From: DATKYK01 sp034430255
Lineage (GTDB): Bacteria > Chloroflexota > Dehalococcoidia > E44-bin15
Length of the DNA: 10,530 bases
Direction of reading: 5' to 3'
Assembly: GCA_034430255.1 (NCBI GenBank)
Contig: DAOUEU010000108.1
Location: 1-10,530, forward strand
The translations under genes were made by a program, and so were the position numbers. The notes beneath the pieces are model-generated. The model was not told the DNA's origin, searched no databases, and was given only the letters and a program-made list of their open reading frames with translations. This document shows positions 1-7,069 of the stretch, in pieces. Positions within the stretch are counted from its first letter, which is position 1. Each line of letters opens with the position of its first letter.

Positions 1-1243
1 GGGTGAAGCTGAAGACCCTGGCCTTTCTTCCAGCAAAGTTATAGTCCTCAAAATCGTCCTGCGCCTGGCACATGGCACAGACGCGTATAGGCGATGTGCC
101 CATAGCACCGTTGTCATACTGCGGGGTGCCGCATCGCTTGCACTTTACTCCCCATAGACCGAGGAGCACCTTCCGCTCCCGCCAGATAGCTGATAATTTG
201 ATGTGCTGCTTCTCTGGCCTCCTCGCCGCTTCCAGCGGGACCAGGTCGCGCCAGCGAAGATAGTCATTATAGTTATCCAGCATCCTCTTGGACTCCAAAT
301 GCTTTCTCATCCCGCGGCGCTCTCCCAGCTTCTCTATGGCATCGGTTACCTCCAGCAGGAATGCGTCGGCGCCATTTCCGTATCCGGCGAAGAGTATCTT
401 ATCCCCGGGCTTGGCTTCCTCCAGGGCGCTCACCAGCATCATGGGGGCCATGGCACAGCCGGTGATGCCCACGTTCATGAAGACGCTGAGAGGGTCCTGG
501 AGCTGAGAGGGGTCGAAGCCGAGCGCCGCCGCCGCCCGCCCGTGCCTTCTGACATCGCTCGACGGGTCGAAGACCGCCTTAGCGAAGTCCTTGGGCGAGA
601 GACCGCACTTATTCAGCAATCCGCTTATGGTCTGGGGGAGAATCTTAGAGTAGCCCTGGTCCAGCACCATGCGGTCTTCCCAGGAGCGCACAAAGGTGTC
701 GCTTTCGGACCGCCACATCCCTGCCAGTTCATCCGATATGGAATAACTGTCTTTAATCTCTGCGATTACATTATCCGTGCCCAGGAGAAGCGCGGCAGCG
801 CCGTCGCCCATGCCCTGCTCCGTCATGCCACCCGGGGCTGCCATGCGGCTGTCAGCCACGGTCACCAGGATGCTGCTTGCCGTGCCAGCTTTGATGGTAT
901 CTAGGGCCAGGGCAACGGCGGTTGTACCCGAGCGCAGCGAGGTGGTTATATCGGCAGTCCGAATATCCTGACGCAGGTCCAGTGGCATGGCTAGCAGGGC
1001 CGAGCACTGCTTCTCCTTGTAGGGGGAGGTGGTGGTGGCGAAAAAGAGGCCGTCCACCGTATGGGGGTCTGTGTATCTCAGGCAGTCTATGGATGCCTCG
1101 ACAGACATGGTCAGGCTATCCTCATCGTAGCTGGCCACCGCCCTCTCCCCGGGTATGGCAAAGCCTCCCCAGGCCTTAACGAAATTCTGCCGGTCTATTC
1201 GGTGCCATGGGATGTAAGCACCGTACGATGTTATCCCAACCAT
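1..1243 (-). CDS. HMG-CoA-synthase-like/DUF35 fusion protein, copy 1 (3' end beyond the window)
   Basis: The gene runs off the left edge; 414 codons are visible from the ATG at 1241-1243. An AAGGAGGTG ribosome binding site lies 7 bases before the ATG. I translated it by hand. Residues 1 to about 330 are a thiolase-fold domain of the HMG-CoA synthase/KAS III type, opening MVGITSYGAYIP, with GDGAAALLLG near residue 146 and KPGDKILFAGYGNGAD near 278. From about residue 360 comes the rubredoxin-like zinc ribbon of a DUF35 (ChsH2-like) domain, with Cys368, Cys371, Cys389 and Cys392. The OB fold that should follow is cut off. It is collinear with the complete protein at 7070-8509 and shares long identical blocks with it. 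By eye, the HMG-CoA synthase catalytic positions are not conserved: Thr71 for Glu, Leu103 for Cys, Asp226 for His. A role in acyl-CoA metabolism is inferred; the substrate is unknown. Confidence 0.85.
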   Translation of the reverse strand, partial: MVGITSYGAYIPWHRIDRQNFVKAWGGFAIPGERAVASYDEDSLTMSVEASIDCLRYTDPHTVDGLFFATTTSPYKEKQCSALLAMPLDLRQDIRTADITTSLRSGTTAVALALDTIKAGTASSILVTVADSRMAAPGGMTEQGMGDGAAALLLGTDNVIAEIKDSYSISDELAGMWRSESDTFVRSWEDRMVLDQGYSKILPQTISGLLNKCGLSPKDFAKAVFDPSSDVRRHGRAAAALGFDPSQLQDPLSVFMNVGITGCAMAPMMLVSALEEAKPGDKILFAGYGNGADAFLLEVTDAIEKLGERRGMRKHLESKRMLDNYNDYLRWRDLVPLEAARRPEKQHIKLSAIWRERKVLLGLWGVKCKRCGTPQYDNGAMGTSPIRVCAMCQAQDDFEDYNFAGRKARVFSFT

Positions 1244-1291
1244 TAAAAAACACCTCCTTAATATTTTTTAAATTCAGTTTTCCAAACCTAC

Positions 1292-1321
1292 AAGATAGGG
1301 TAGTTTAGTACCACCTGTCAA
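1292..1321 (-). promoter_or_regulatory. Candidate sigma70-type promoter of HMGS-like/DUF35 copy 1
   Basis: Read on the minus strand, a perfect -35 TTGACA (1316-1321) is followed by an 18-base spacer and a -10 TATCTT (1292-1297). The start codon at 1243 would then have a leader of about 40 bases carrying the strong ribosome binding site. The spacer contains an imperfect inverted repeat, GGTGGT-ACTAA-ACTACC, which could be an operator. The same hexamers and spacing occur before the second copy. Confidence 0.6.
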
Positions 1322-1344
1322 CTATATTATCTCGGCCACTCATG

Positions 1345-1528
1345 CTAGTCGTTTACGCTGAGTTTCCACTCTGGCGTCCGCCGTTCCAGCCATGCTATGA
1401 CGCCTTGGATCGCACCCACACGTCCCATCATGTGATGTTGCAACTCGATCTCCTTGCGACCGGTCTCTCCCCAGGTGGACGATGGGGTGCTTGATTCCCG
1501 GTGTTCTGGTGACCCTGGTCTCAAACAT
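1345..1528 (-). pseudogene. Gene remnant: nitronate-monooxygenase-like start joined to a crotonase-like tail
   Basis: Just after the CoA-transferase stop there is an ATG at 1526-1528, with AGGGA about 8 bases before it. Its first ~20 codons read MFETRVTRTPGIKHPIV, which resembles the conserved start of nitronate monooxygenase (2-nitropropane dioxygenase) proteins. That frame then continues without recognisable similarity to a stop near 1340. From about 1465 the neighbouring frame reads KEIELQHHMMGRVGAIQGV, then AWLERRTPEWKLSVND, stopping at 1345-1347. This resembles the extreme C-terminus of enoyl-CoA hydratase/crotonase proteins (pattern G-x3-A-x-LE+R-x-P-x-WK). The simplest reading is a deletion scar joining the first codons of one gene to the last ~40 codons of another. 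Both family matches are from memory and over short stretches. A genuine 62-residue protein (1340-1528) is the alternative. Confidence 0.4.
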
Positions 1529-1538
1529 GGCTCATTCC

Positions 1539-2702
1539 CTAGCCGATGGCATCTGCTTCCCGGAGCTCCTCGATCTTGGCGTCATCGTAGCCCAACTCGC
1601 GAAGGATCTCATCGGTGTACTGCCCAAAGCGCGTGCTCCAGTTCCGCGCCTCGACCGGGGAGTCCGAGATCTTGTGCATCGAGCCGACCTGCTTCACCCG
1701 GCCGGCGGTGGGATGGTCCGATTCAAGGATCATGCGGCGGGCGATCAGGTGGGGGTCGGATTCCAGCTCATCGATGTCGTAGACCGGGGCAACACATGTG
1801 TCCTTCTGTCGCAGCAGCACGAACCACTCATCCCGCGTCTTGGTGAGGAAGGTGTCGCGGAAATAGCGGAACATCTCCTCACGCTTCTCACCCTCATCGA
1901 ACTGGTGGGGGATGAAATCCTCACGGCCGAGAAGCTGGCACAGGTTAGCAAAGAACCACGGCTCCAGAGCGCCGAGGCTTATATATTTACCGTCCTTCGT
2001 TTCATATAAATTATACCAGGGGAACTTGCCACTGAGCATAGTTTCACCTCTGTGGGGGACGGCACCGCCGTACAGGTAGGGGTTTATCCCTTGGAGGTTC
2101 AGTTCCACCACCGCATCGAGCATGGACATATCGATAAAACGCCCCTGACCCGTCCGCTCACGGGCGAGCAACGCCGCCAGAATCCCGATAGCGGCGGACA
2201 TGCCGCCAGCAGCGAAGTCTGCGATCACTGTTCCCGGGATAACCGGCGCCCCGCCGGCAGGGCCATTCAGCCCTAAAAGACCACCCATAGCTATATAGTT
2301 GATGTCATGGCCCACCAGATCGCGGTAGGGCCCGGACTGCCCGTAGCCTGTCAGAGAGGCATACACGATTCGCGGGTTGACTTGCTTGACGGTCTCGTAG
2401 TCAGCCCCCAGACGCTGCACCACCCCCGGGCGAAAACCCTCCATCACCACGTCGGCAGTCTTAACCAGGTCGTAGAAGACATCTCTGCCCGCCGGCGATT
2501 TGAGGTCGATGCCTATGGTGCGGCAGTTCCGAAGGCCGGGGCCATCGAACAGCATCATATAGGGTGCGCCGCGGCGTTCGGGGTGGGCCTCATAGACCTC
2601 GATCATGTCCGCGCCGAGATCGCCGAGCATGAAGGAGCAGAAGTTACCGGGGCCGAGCCAGGTGAGGTCGACTATCCTTATCCCTTCAAGAACCAATGCC
2701 AT
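1539..2702 (-). CDS. CaiB/BaiF-family (class III) CoA-transferase or alpha-methylacyl-CoA racemase
   Basis: This 387-residue protein has the normal length for family III CoA-transferases and racemases, opening with LEGIRIVDLTWLGPG. It has EGFRPGVVQRLG near residue 88, GYGQSGPYRDLVGHDINY at about 119-136, ADFAAGGM at 161, RTGQGRFIDMSMLDA near 183 and GALEPWFF at 244. His132, Asp162 and Glu247 fall where alpha-methylacyl-CoA racemases keep their catalytic residues. Asp133 lies where the CoA-transferases carry the aspartate that forms the acyl-CoA anhydride. Both activities are therefore possible: CoA transfer to a carboxylic acid, or epimerisation of a 2-methylacyl-CoA. The start fits the family but has only a weak ribosome binding site, and an in-frame stop lies 30 bases upstream. 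It lies 129 bases downstream of the aldehyde oxidoreductase on the same strand, so co-transcription is possible. If it is a transferase, it could activate the acid that enzyme makes, which is inference. Confidence 0.9.
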   Translation of the reverse strand: MALVLEGIRIVDLTWLGPGNFCSFMLGDLGADMIEVYEAHPERRGAPYMMLFDGPGLRNCRTIGIDLKSPAGRDVFYDLVKTADVVMEGFRPGVVQRLGADYETVKQVNPRIVYASLTGYGQSGPYRDLVGHDINYIAMGGLLGLNGPAGGAPVIPGTVIADFAAGGMSAAIGILAALLARERTGQGRFIDMSMLDAVVELNLQGINPYLYGGAVPHRGETMLSGKFPWYNLYETKDGKYISLGALEPWFFANLCQLLGREDFIPHQFDEGEKREEMFRYFRDTFLTKTRDEWFVLLRQKDTCVAPVYDIDELESDPHLIARRMILESDHPTAGRVKQVGSMHKISDSPVEARNWSTRFGQYTDEILRELGYDDAKIEELREADAIG

Positions 2703-2831
2703 GCTGTTACCAACTCGAATGGGGGTTCGCTCCTATCACTTCTTGGCTATTTATTCCTCATAAAGATACTTCTTCCATGATATGGAGAGGTATCTAGCAT
2801 TGAACAGCAAAGTTCTTATCCAAGGGCGTTG
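2703..2831. other. Gap between the oxidoreductase and CoA-transferase genes
   Basis: This 129-base spacer shows no convincing terminator (no stem followed by a T run on the minus strand) and no good -35/-10 pair. The two flanking genes may share a transcript. Confidence 0.4.
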
Positions 2832-4685
2832 CTACAGCTTGGCAGCAAGATCGGACAGCCCCAAGCTGTTCAGCCTCTCCTTTAATGGACAACCGTTAGC
2901 ATCCAGACCCCTTGCCTTATAGTAATCCTTGAGCATGAGTTCTACATTGGGCACGGAGCCTGCAGCGCCACCGTCAGGGTGGGGAGTCAGAATTCGCTTG
3001 GGCATTCGGTCATCCGCAGCGGTGACGCCCATGAGATTGTTCAGGCCCCTTTGGAGCATCCAGATACGACTGCCGCATTCCATGATCTCGTCGAGGTCGT
3101 AGTCAAAGCCGGTGGCGGCCTTCAGCGCCTCGGCCAGATCGGTAATAGCCATGGACATGAGCGCGAATCGGCACAGCGTTGCTGAATTGGTCAACATGTC
3201 TAGGCTTTCGCATGTAACGTTCAACTCACCTTTGCCCTCGTCCGCCTTGGCATCGTAGTTGTTACTCATACCAACGTCTGCCCAGGTGAAAACCCAGTTA
3301 TTCTCGACCGAGCCTATCGTAGATGCGACGTGACAGGCACCACGGTTGGATGTCATGAAGCTCAGGCCATGTCCGTGGGACCCCCGAGGGTCGTACTGAG
3401 GTAACTCAAGACCCTTGATTTCAACTGTATAATCCTCAGCATCCTTGCCGATCTTCTTGGCAGCGCTTCGGCTGCCCTCCGCCAGCACGTCGCCGAAGCC
3501 CTGGCGTGTGGCGATCTTTTCCATCATTGCCAGAACGTCATCCGGATTTCCCCATCTCAACTGGCCACCATCGAGATCCTTGGAGGTAATGAGATCTTTC
3601 TCAAAGCACTCCATAGCAAAGGCGATGGTACCGCCGCAACTAATGCTGTCCATTCCGTACAGATTAGCCTTCTCGCCCATCTTGAGTACCGCGGCCAGGT
3701 CGTCAATCATGAGAAGGGGGCCAAGTGCAGAGACTGTCTCATACTGAGGTCCGGGCCCTTCCTCTACTGCGTAGGGACCCTCTGTTACCTTGACCGCTCT
3801 CTTGCACCCAATGGGGCAGGTGAAGCAGGCATGTGTCTTGGTCATGTACTGTGCAGATATTGTGCTTCCACCTAGCTTGGGCCCAAAGGGACTACCATCT
3901 CCTACGGTGAAGTTCTTCACCGGCAGTACACCGGTAAGGGCGTTAACCTCTATAGCCACGGCTGTGCCGGCCGCAGCAATGACCTGCGTTTGTATGCCCT
4001 CCTTGATCTTTTTCAGAACAGTCTTACGTATTTCAGCATACTCCTCGGGGGAAGCCGGCTCAACTTTACCGGTGCCACGGATGACGACTGCCTTCAGCTT
4101 CTTGGAGCCCATCACCGCTCCCCCACCACAGCGGCCGATGAAGCCCCACTTGCCGTTCAATATGCTGGCGAACTTCACCAGGTTCTCGCCCGCTGATCCA
4201 ATCTCCAGCATGTCCGCCTTCGCCCCGTGCCGTTCTTTAAGGATGTCGGTCGTTTCGTGACAGTCCTTGCCCCAAAGGTCGGCAGCGTCTTTGATCTCCG
4301 CCTTGTCATCCTCAATCACCAAATAGACGGGCTTACTTGAGGCACCTGATATCGCGATTCCGTCGTAGCCTGCCTTTTTCATCTCGGCAGCAAAGCTACC
4401 TCCAGCCGAGGCCTGCCCCCAGATATTTGTCTGAGGTGACTTGAAGGCTGCTATAACGCGAGAGGATGTGGGGAAGTTGGTTCCTGACAACGGACCAGCC
4501 ATTAGAAAGATTACGTTCTTATCGGACAATGGCTCAACATCTGGAGGAACGCGGTCGAAAAACAGTTTGGCCGCCAACCCACTGCCCCCGATGAATTTAC
4601 GCAGCACATCCTCTTCTATAGTGTTGGTTTTGACATTGCCGGTGCTTAGATTGACATCCAGTATCTTTCCTCTGTGGGTTCCCAT
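2832..4685 (-). CDS. Tungsten-type aldehyde:ferredoxin oxidoreductase family protein
   Basis: It belongs to the AOR family (COG2414), which oxidises aldehydes to carboxylic acids, or does the reverse, with ferredoxin in the cytoplasm of anaerobes. The cofactors are a bis-pterin tungsten centre and one [4Fe-4S] cluster. I start it at the second Met (4683-4685; 617 residues) because GGAGG lies 5 bases before it. The upstream in-frame ATG at 4695-4697 has no ribosome binding site and would sit only a few bases after the predicted transcription start. The N-terminal AOR domain covers about 1-205 and ends with RCGGGAVMGSKKLKAVVIRG. The cluster motif CFTCPIGC gives Cys287, Cys290 and Cys294, and Cys505 (SATLCRF) is the likely fourth ligand. 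Spacing and length match Pyrococcus furiosus AOR. The substrate cannot be read from the sequence, and no dedicated ferredoxin or MoaD-like gene is adjacent. Confidence 0.93.
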   Translation of the reverse strand: MGTHRGKILDVNLSTGNVKTNTIEEDVLRKFIGGSGLAAKLFFDRVPPDVEPLSDKNVIFLMAGPLSGTNFPTSSRVIAAFKSPQTNIWGQASAGGSFAAEMKKAGYDGIAISGASSKPVYLVIEDDKAEIKDAADLWGKDCHETTDILKERHGAKADMLEIGSAGENLVKFASILNGKWGFIGRCGGGAVMGSKKLKAVVIRGTGKVEPASPEEYAEIRKTVLKKIKEGIQTQVIAAAGTAVAIEVNALTGVLPVKNFTVGDGSPFGPKLGGSTISAQYMTKTHACFTCPIGCKRAVKVTEGPYAVEEGPGPQYETVSALGPLLMIDDLAAVLKMGEKANLYGMDSISCGGTIAFAMECFEKDLITSKDLDGGQLRWGNPDDVLAMMEKIATRQGFGDVLAEGSRSAAKKIGKDAEDYTVEIKGLELPQYDPRGSHGHGLSFMTSNRGACHVASTIGSVENNWVFTWADVGMSNNYDAKADEGKGELNVTCESLDMLTNSATLCRFALMSMAITDLAEALKAATGFDYDLDEIMECGSRIWMLQRGLNNLMGVTAADDRMPKRILTPHPDGGAAGSVPNVELMLKDYYKARGLDANGCPLKERLNSLGLSDLAAKL

Positions 4686-4708
4686 CTCTACCTCCATTCT
4701 GTGGTACG

Positions 4709-4738
4709 AGCATAGACCATTAGTCTAATAAATGTCAA
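4709..4738 (-). promoter_or_regulatory. Candidate promoter of the aldehyde oxidoreductase gene, with an inverted repeat
   Basis: On the minus strand, TTGACA (4733-4738) is followed by 18 bases and TATGCT (4709-4714). The perfect inverted repeat TAGAC-TAATG-GTCTA (4713-4727) runs from the spacer into the -10, where a regulator could block the polymerase. The predicted transcription start near 4702 supports translation from 4685, not 4697. Confidence 0.55.
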
Positions 4739-4980
4739 CAATCTCCATAAGAACTATTAACAAGAGGACGAGAACTGAAATTGAGCAAATACTCCAATAA
4801 CACTATTTGCAAACATCATGCCACAAACTCTTGGTTGATATATATAGAGCGGTTACGTCTACAGCTGAGTACTTTCCGAGCACCTTTAGCTCTATATCAT
4901 TCAAGTGGAAAGATCCTGACACCATAATCAGAAGGCAGTGGGTCGCGAGAAAGAGAAATTTCGACTCAATTACTTGTTGA
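4739..4980. other. Gap without a protein gene; holds an inverted repeat and a weak tRNA-like stretch
   Basis: No reading frame here has a start signal and a protein-like composition. A 9-base inverted repeat, ATATAGAGC (4842-4850) and GCTCTATAT (4889-4897), encloses 38 bases. On the plus strand 4887-4967 carries scattered tRNA-like pieces (see findings). AOR transcription begins to the left of this stretch. Minus-strand transcription from the tRNA side is stopped by the terminator at 4982-5018, so the gap is probably untranscribed. Confidence 0.4.
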
Positions 4981-4981
4981 A

Positions 4982-5018
4982 AAAGTAGAGGGGATCCCTT
5001 TCAGAATCCCCTCTTTTT
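4982..5018 (-). terminator. Rho-independent terminator after tRNA-Arg
   Basis: A perfect 9-base stem, AGAGGGGAT (4987-4995) against ATCCCCTCT (5006-5014), has a 10-base loop. Reading on the minus strand it is followed by A-C-TTTTT. The plus-strand reading also ends in TTTTT, so it could work in both directions. It begins only a few bases after the tRNA 3' end. Confidence 0.85.
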
Positions 5019-5023
5019 GTAGC

Positions 5024-5099
<76 letters not shown>

Positions 5100-5121
5100 T
5101 CTTTTATACCTATCCTTCGTA

Positions 5122-5150
5122 ATTCTAGCACCCCGCTGGGAACCTAGCAA
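5122..5150 (-). promoter_or_regulatory. Promoter of tRNA-Arg
   Basis: On the minus strand, -35 TTGCTA (5145-5150), a 17-base spacer and -10 TAGAAT (5122-5127) lie about 23 bases before the tRNA 5' end. Spacing is ideal, and each hexamer is close to the sigma70 consensus. Confidence 0.65.
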
Positions 5151-5227
5151 GTTTATTGTATCGGACTTTGTGGGCTTAAATCATAGGGAATGCAATCGAT
5201 ATTGTGTATGTATTATCAAAAGCCAGG

Positions 5228-5782
5228 CTAACCAGTCGCAGGTAGTAGCTCTTCTAATGCATGAACATAGCTCTGATAGGTGGCATCATCGAAGAGGACG
5301 AAAGCTACTTCATCGAGGGACTCGTCCTCTCGGATAAAGTCAATAACCGTCTCCAGTGCTACAGCAGCAGCAAGGCTCACCGGGTAGCCAAAGGCACCGG
5401 TGCTTATAGAGGGGAAGGCAACCGTCTTTAGGCTGTTGGCTACCGCTAACCTCAGACTATTGCGATAGGAGCTTGCCAGAAGCTCAGGCTCACCGCGGTT
5501 GCCGCCGCGCCAAACTGGCCCTACGGTGTGGATGACATGCCTGGCCTTGAGGTTTCCGCCGGTGGTAATCACCGCCTCGCCGGTGGGCAGTCGTCCTATT
5601 CTGGAAACGATTTGCTTGCAATCTTCAAGGATGGCGGGGCCGCCGGAGCAGTGGATCGCACCGTCCACACCACCGCCACCCATGAGGCCGGAGTTGGCGG
5701 CATTGACGATAGCATCGGTACTTTGCTTGGTTATATCACCTTGAAGCAGGGAGAGCTTCGTTTTGTTGATTATACTGTTCAT
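5228..5782 (-). CDS. Macrodomain protein, probable O-acetyl-ADP-ribose / ADP-ribosyl hydrolase
   Basis: This 184-residue protein is a single macrodomain of the MacroD/YmdB type, the normal size for a stand-alone cytoplasmic enzyme. These enzymes bind ADP-ribose and remove acetyl from O-acetyl-ADP-ribose, or ADP-ribose from acidic residues. Visible motifs in order are GDIT with DAIVNAAN (residues ~15-30), the glycine-rich catalytic loop GLMGGGGVDGAIHCSGGP (~32-49), ITTGGNLKARHVIHTVGPVW (~72-91) and FPSISTGAFGYP (~123-134). The Asn and Asp residues used in catalysis by the MacroD group are present. The Shine-Dalgarno match is weak: AAAGGGTAA occurs twice upstream, but about 13 bases from the ATG. 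The gene follows the thiolase terminator by about 37 bases, so it may have its own promoter, though no clear one was found. No link to the acyl-CoA genes is evident. Confidence 0.92.
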   Translation of the reverse strand: MNSIINKTKLSLLQGDITKQSTDAIVNAANSGLMGGGGVDGAIHCSGGPAILEDCKQIVSRIGRLPTGEAVITTGGNLKARHVIHTVGPVWRGGNRGEPELLASSYRNSLRLAVANSLKTVAFPSISTGAFGYPVSLAAAVALETVIDFIREDESLDEVAFVLFDDATYQSYVHALEELLPATG

Positions 5783-5818
5783 TTTTTCTTTATTACCCTT
5801 TTACCCTTTTCGTTGAAT

Positions 5819-5861
5819 AGAAAGAAATGGAGGATTCACTGAAATACCAACGAACCCTCCA
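5819..5861 (-). terminator. Rho-independent terminator after the thiolase gene
   Basis: On the minus strand the stem arms are TGGAGGGTTC and GAATCCTCCA (plus-strand 5852-5861 and 5828-5837), a 10-base stem with one mismatch and a 14-base loop. TTTCTTTCT follows. It sits 10 bases after the thiolase stop codon and closes the HMGS-like/thiolase operon. Confidence 0.75.
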
Positions 5862-5870
5862 ATCGATATA

Positions 5871-7052
5871 CTAGAGGCCTAGGATAGCAACCCCGACCAC
5901 GCTCCATGGCGGATAGCCACCCATGTTGTGGGTGAGCCCGAGCTTAGGGTTTTTTATCTGACGGTCTCCAGCTTTACCCTGTAGCTGCTTGTACATCTCA
6001 TATACCATCCGTATTCCCGAGGCGGCAATGGGATGTCCGAAGCACTTGAGCCCGCCATCTGGTTGAACCGGGAGCTCCCCATCAAGGTCAAAAAACCCAG
6101 ACTCAATGTCCTCACGCACCTTGCCTCGTGGGCTGAACTGGAGGTCCTCCATGGTTACCGTTTCGGTTATGGAGAAACAATCATGAACCTCGGCCATGCT
6201 TATTTCTTTGCGGGGATTTTTAATTCCGGCCTCTTTATATGCCCTTAAACCACACTGGTAACCCGTCTCCGCATGGGTGTAGTCGTAATCGGTGTACCAC
6301 ATGTCAGCGCCGGAGGCAGCAGCGATCTGGAGCGACTTGATGTAGACCGGATCTTTACGGTATTTCTTGGCATCACTGGCTCGTACCAGGATGGCCGCTG
6401 CGGCGCCATCGGATACCCCACAGCAGTCGTACAGTCCCAATGGCCAGGCGATTATTGGGGCATTTATTATATCATCAAGAGATACCGCCCTTCGCAGATG
6501 GGCTTTGGGGTTCTTGGCACCATTTTGGTGAGTTTTCCAGGATACTCTAGCGAGCATACGCTTCCCTTCATCGGGAGGTAAGCCGTAGCGTGAAAAATAC
6601 CGGGTGGCCATCATGGCATAAACACCCGGACCTGACATATTAGGCATGGTGAGGAACTCTGCCGGAGTTTTAAGGTCGGGAAGACCACCATAACCAACAT
6701 CCTTGAGCTTCTCGACACCGACAGCGAGTGCCATGTCGCAGCAATTGGAGGCAAGGGCATAGGCTGCACCCCGCAGCGCCTCTGTGCTGCTGGCACAGGC
6801 GTTCTCCACATGAGTTACTGGAAGGTATTGGAGTTTTAATGTTTGAGATAGCTGCAAACCGGTAAATCCCTGCATTGTATAGAGAGCAGCCCACCAAGCG
6901 GCATCTATTTCTTTCTTGTCAACTCCAGCATCCTCTATGCACTCCTTGTAGGCCTCAACCATGAGGTCCTCACTACTCATATCCCATCTCTCACCAAAAC
7001 GGGTGCAACCCATTCCGATGATAGCAACTTTGTCCTTTATACCTTCAGCCAT
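5871..7052 (-). CDS. Thiolase of the SCP-x / acetyl-CoA acetyltransferase type
   Basis: The protein has 393 residues from the ATG at 7050-7052, which follows a strong AAGGAGG site with a 9-base gap. An upstream in-frame ATG at 7145 would add 31 atypical residues overlapping the previous gene and is rejected. The start KVAIIGMGCTRFGERW is typical of this thiolase group. Cys86 in VENACASSTEALRG is the expected nucleophile. His290 (EVHDCFS) and His340 (GHPIAASG) are the catalytic histidines. The C-terminal THNMGG replaces the C-x-G motif of classical thiolases, as in SCP-x-type enzymes and close to archaeal thiolases (QNVGG). Expected chemistry is thiolytic cleavage or condensation of 3-oxoacyl-CoA; the substrate is unknown. 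It lies 17 bases downstream of the HMGS-like/DUF35 gene, whose DUF35 part is the usual partner of such thiolases. A terminator follows. Confidence 0.92.
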   Translation of the reverse strand: MAEGIKDKVAIIGMGCTRFGERWDMSSEDLMVEAYKECIEDAGVDKKEIDAAWWAALYTMQGFTGLQLSQTLKLQYLPVTHVENACASSTEALRGAAYALASNCCDMALAVGVEKLKDVGYGGLPDLKTPAEFLTMPNMSGPGVYAMMATRYFSRYGLPPDEGKRMLARVSWKTHQNGAKNPKAHLRRAVSLDDIINAPIIAWPLGLYDCCGVSDGAAAAILVRASDAKKYRKDPVYIKSLQIAAASGADMWYTDYDYTHAETGYQCGLRAYKEAGIKNPRKEISMAEVHDCFSITETVTMEDLQFSPRGKVREDIESGFFDLDGELPVQPDGGLKCFGHPIAASGIRMVYEMYKQLQGKAGDRQIKNPKLGLTHNMGGYPPWSVVGVAILGL

Positions 7053-7069
7053 ATTCAAGTTCCTCCTTT

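Noticed and set aside
203..904. Long plus-strand reading frame inside HMGS-like copy 1
   Set aside because: It is antisense to a clear homologue-bearing gene and has no ribosome binding site or recognisable protein features.
1482..2009. Plus-strand frames antisense to the CoA-transferase (also 2052-2276 and 2307-2780)
   Set aside because: They mirror a conserved CaiB-family gene; their composition and lack of start signals mark them as shadows.
3790..4260. Plus-strand frame antisense to the aldehyde oxidoreductase
   Set aside because: It overlaps the conserved cluster-binding region of the real gene and has no start signal.
5790..5815. Tandem TTTTACCC repeat upstream of the macrodomain gene as an operator or microsatellite
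   Set aside because: There are only two copies, and it is easily explained as A/G-rich leader sequence.
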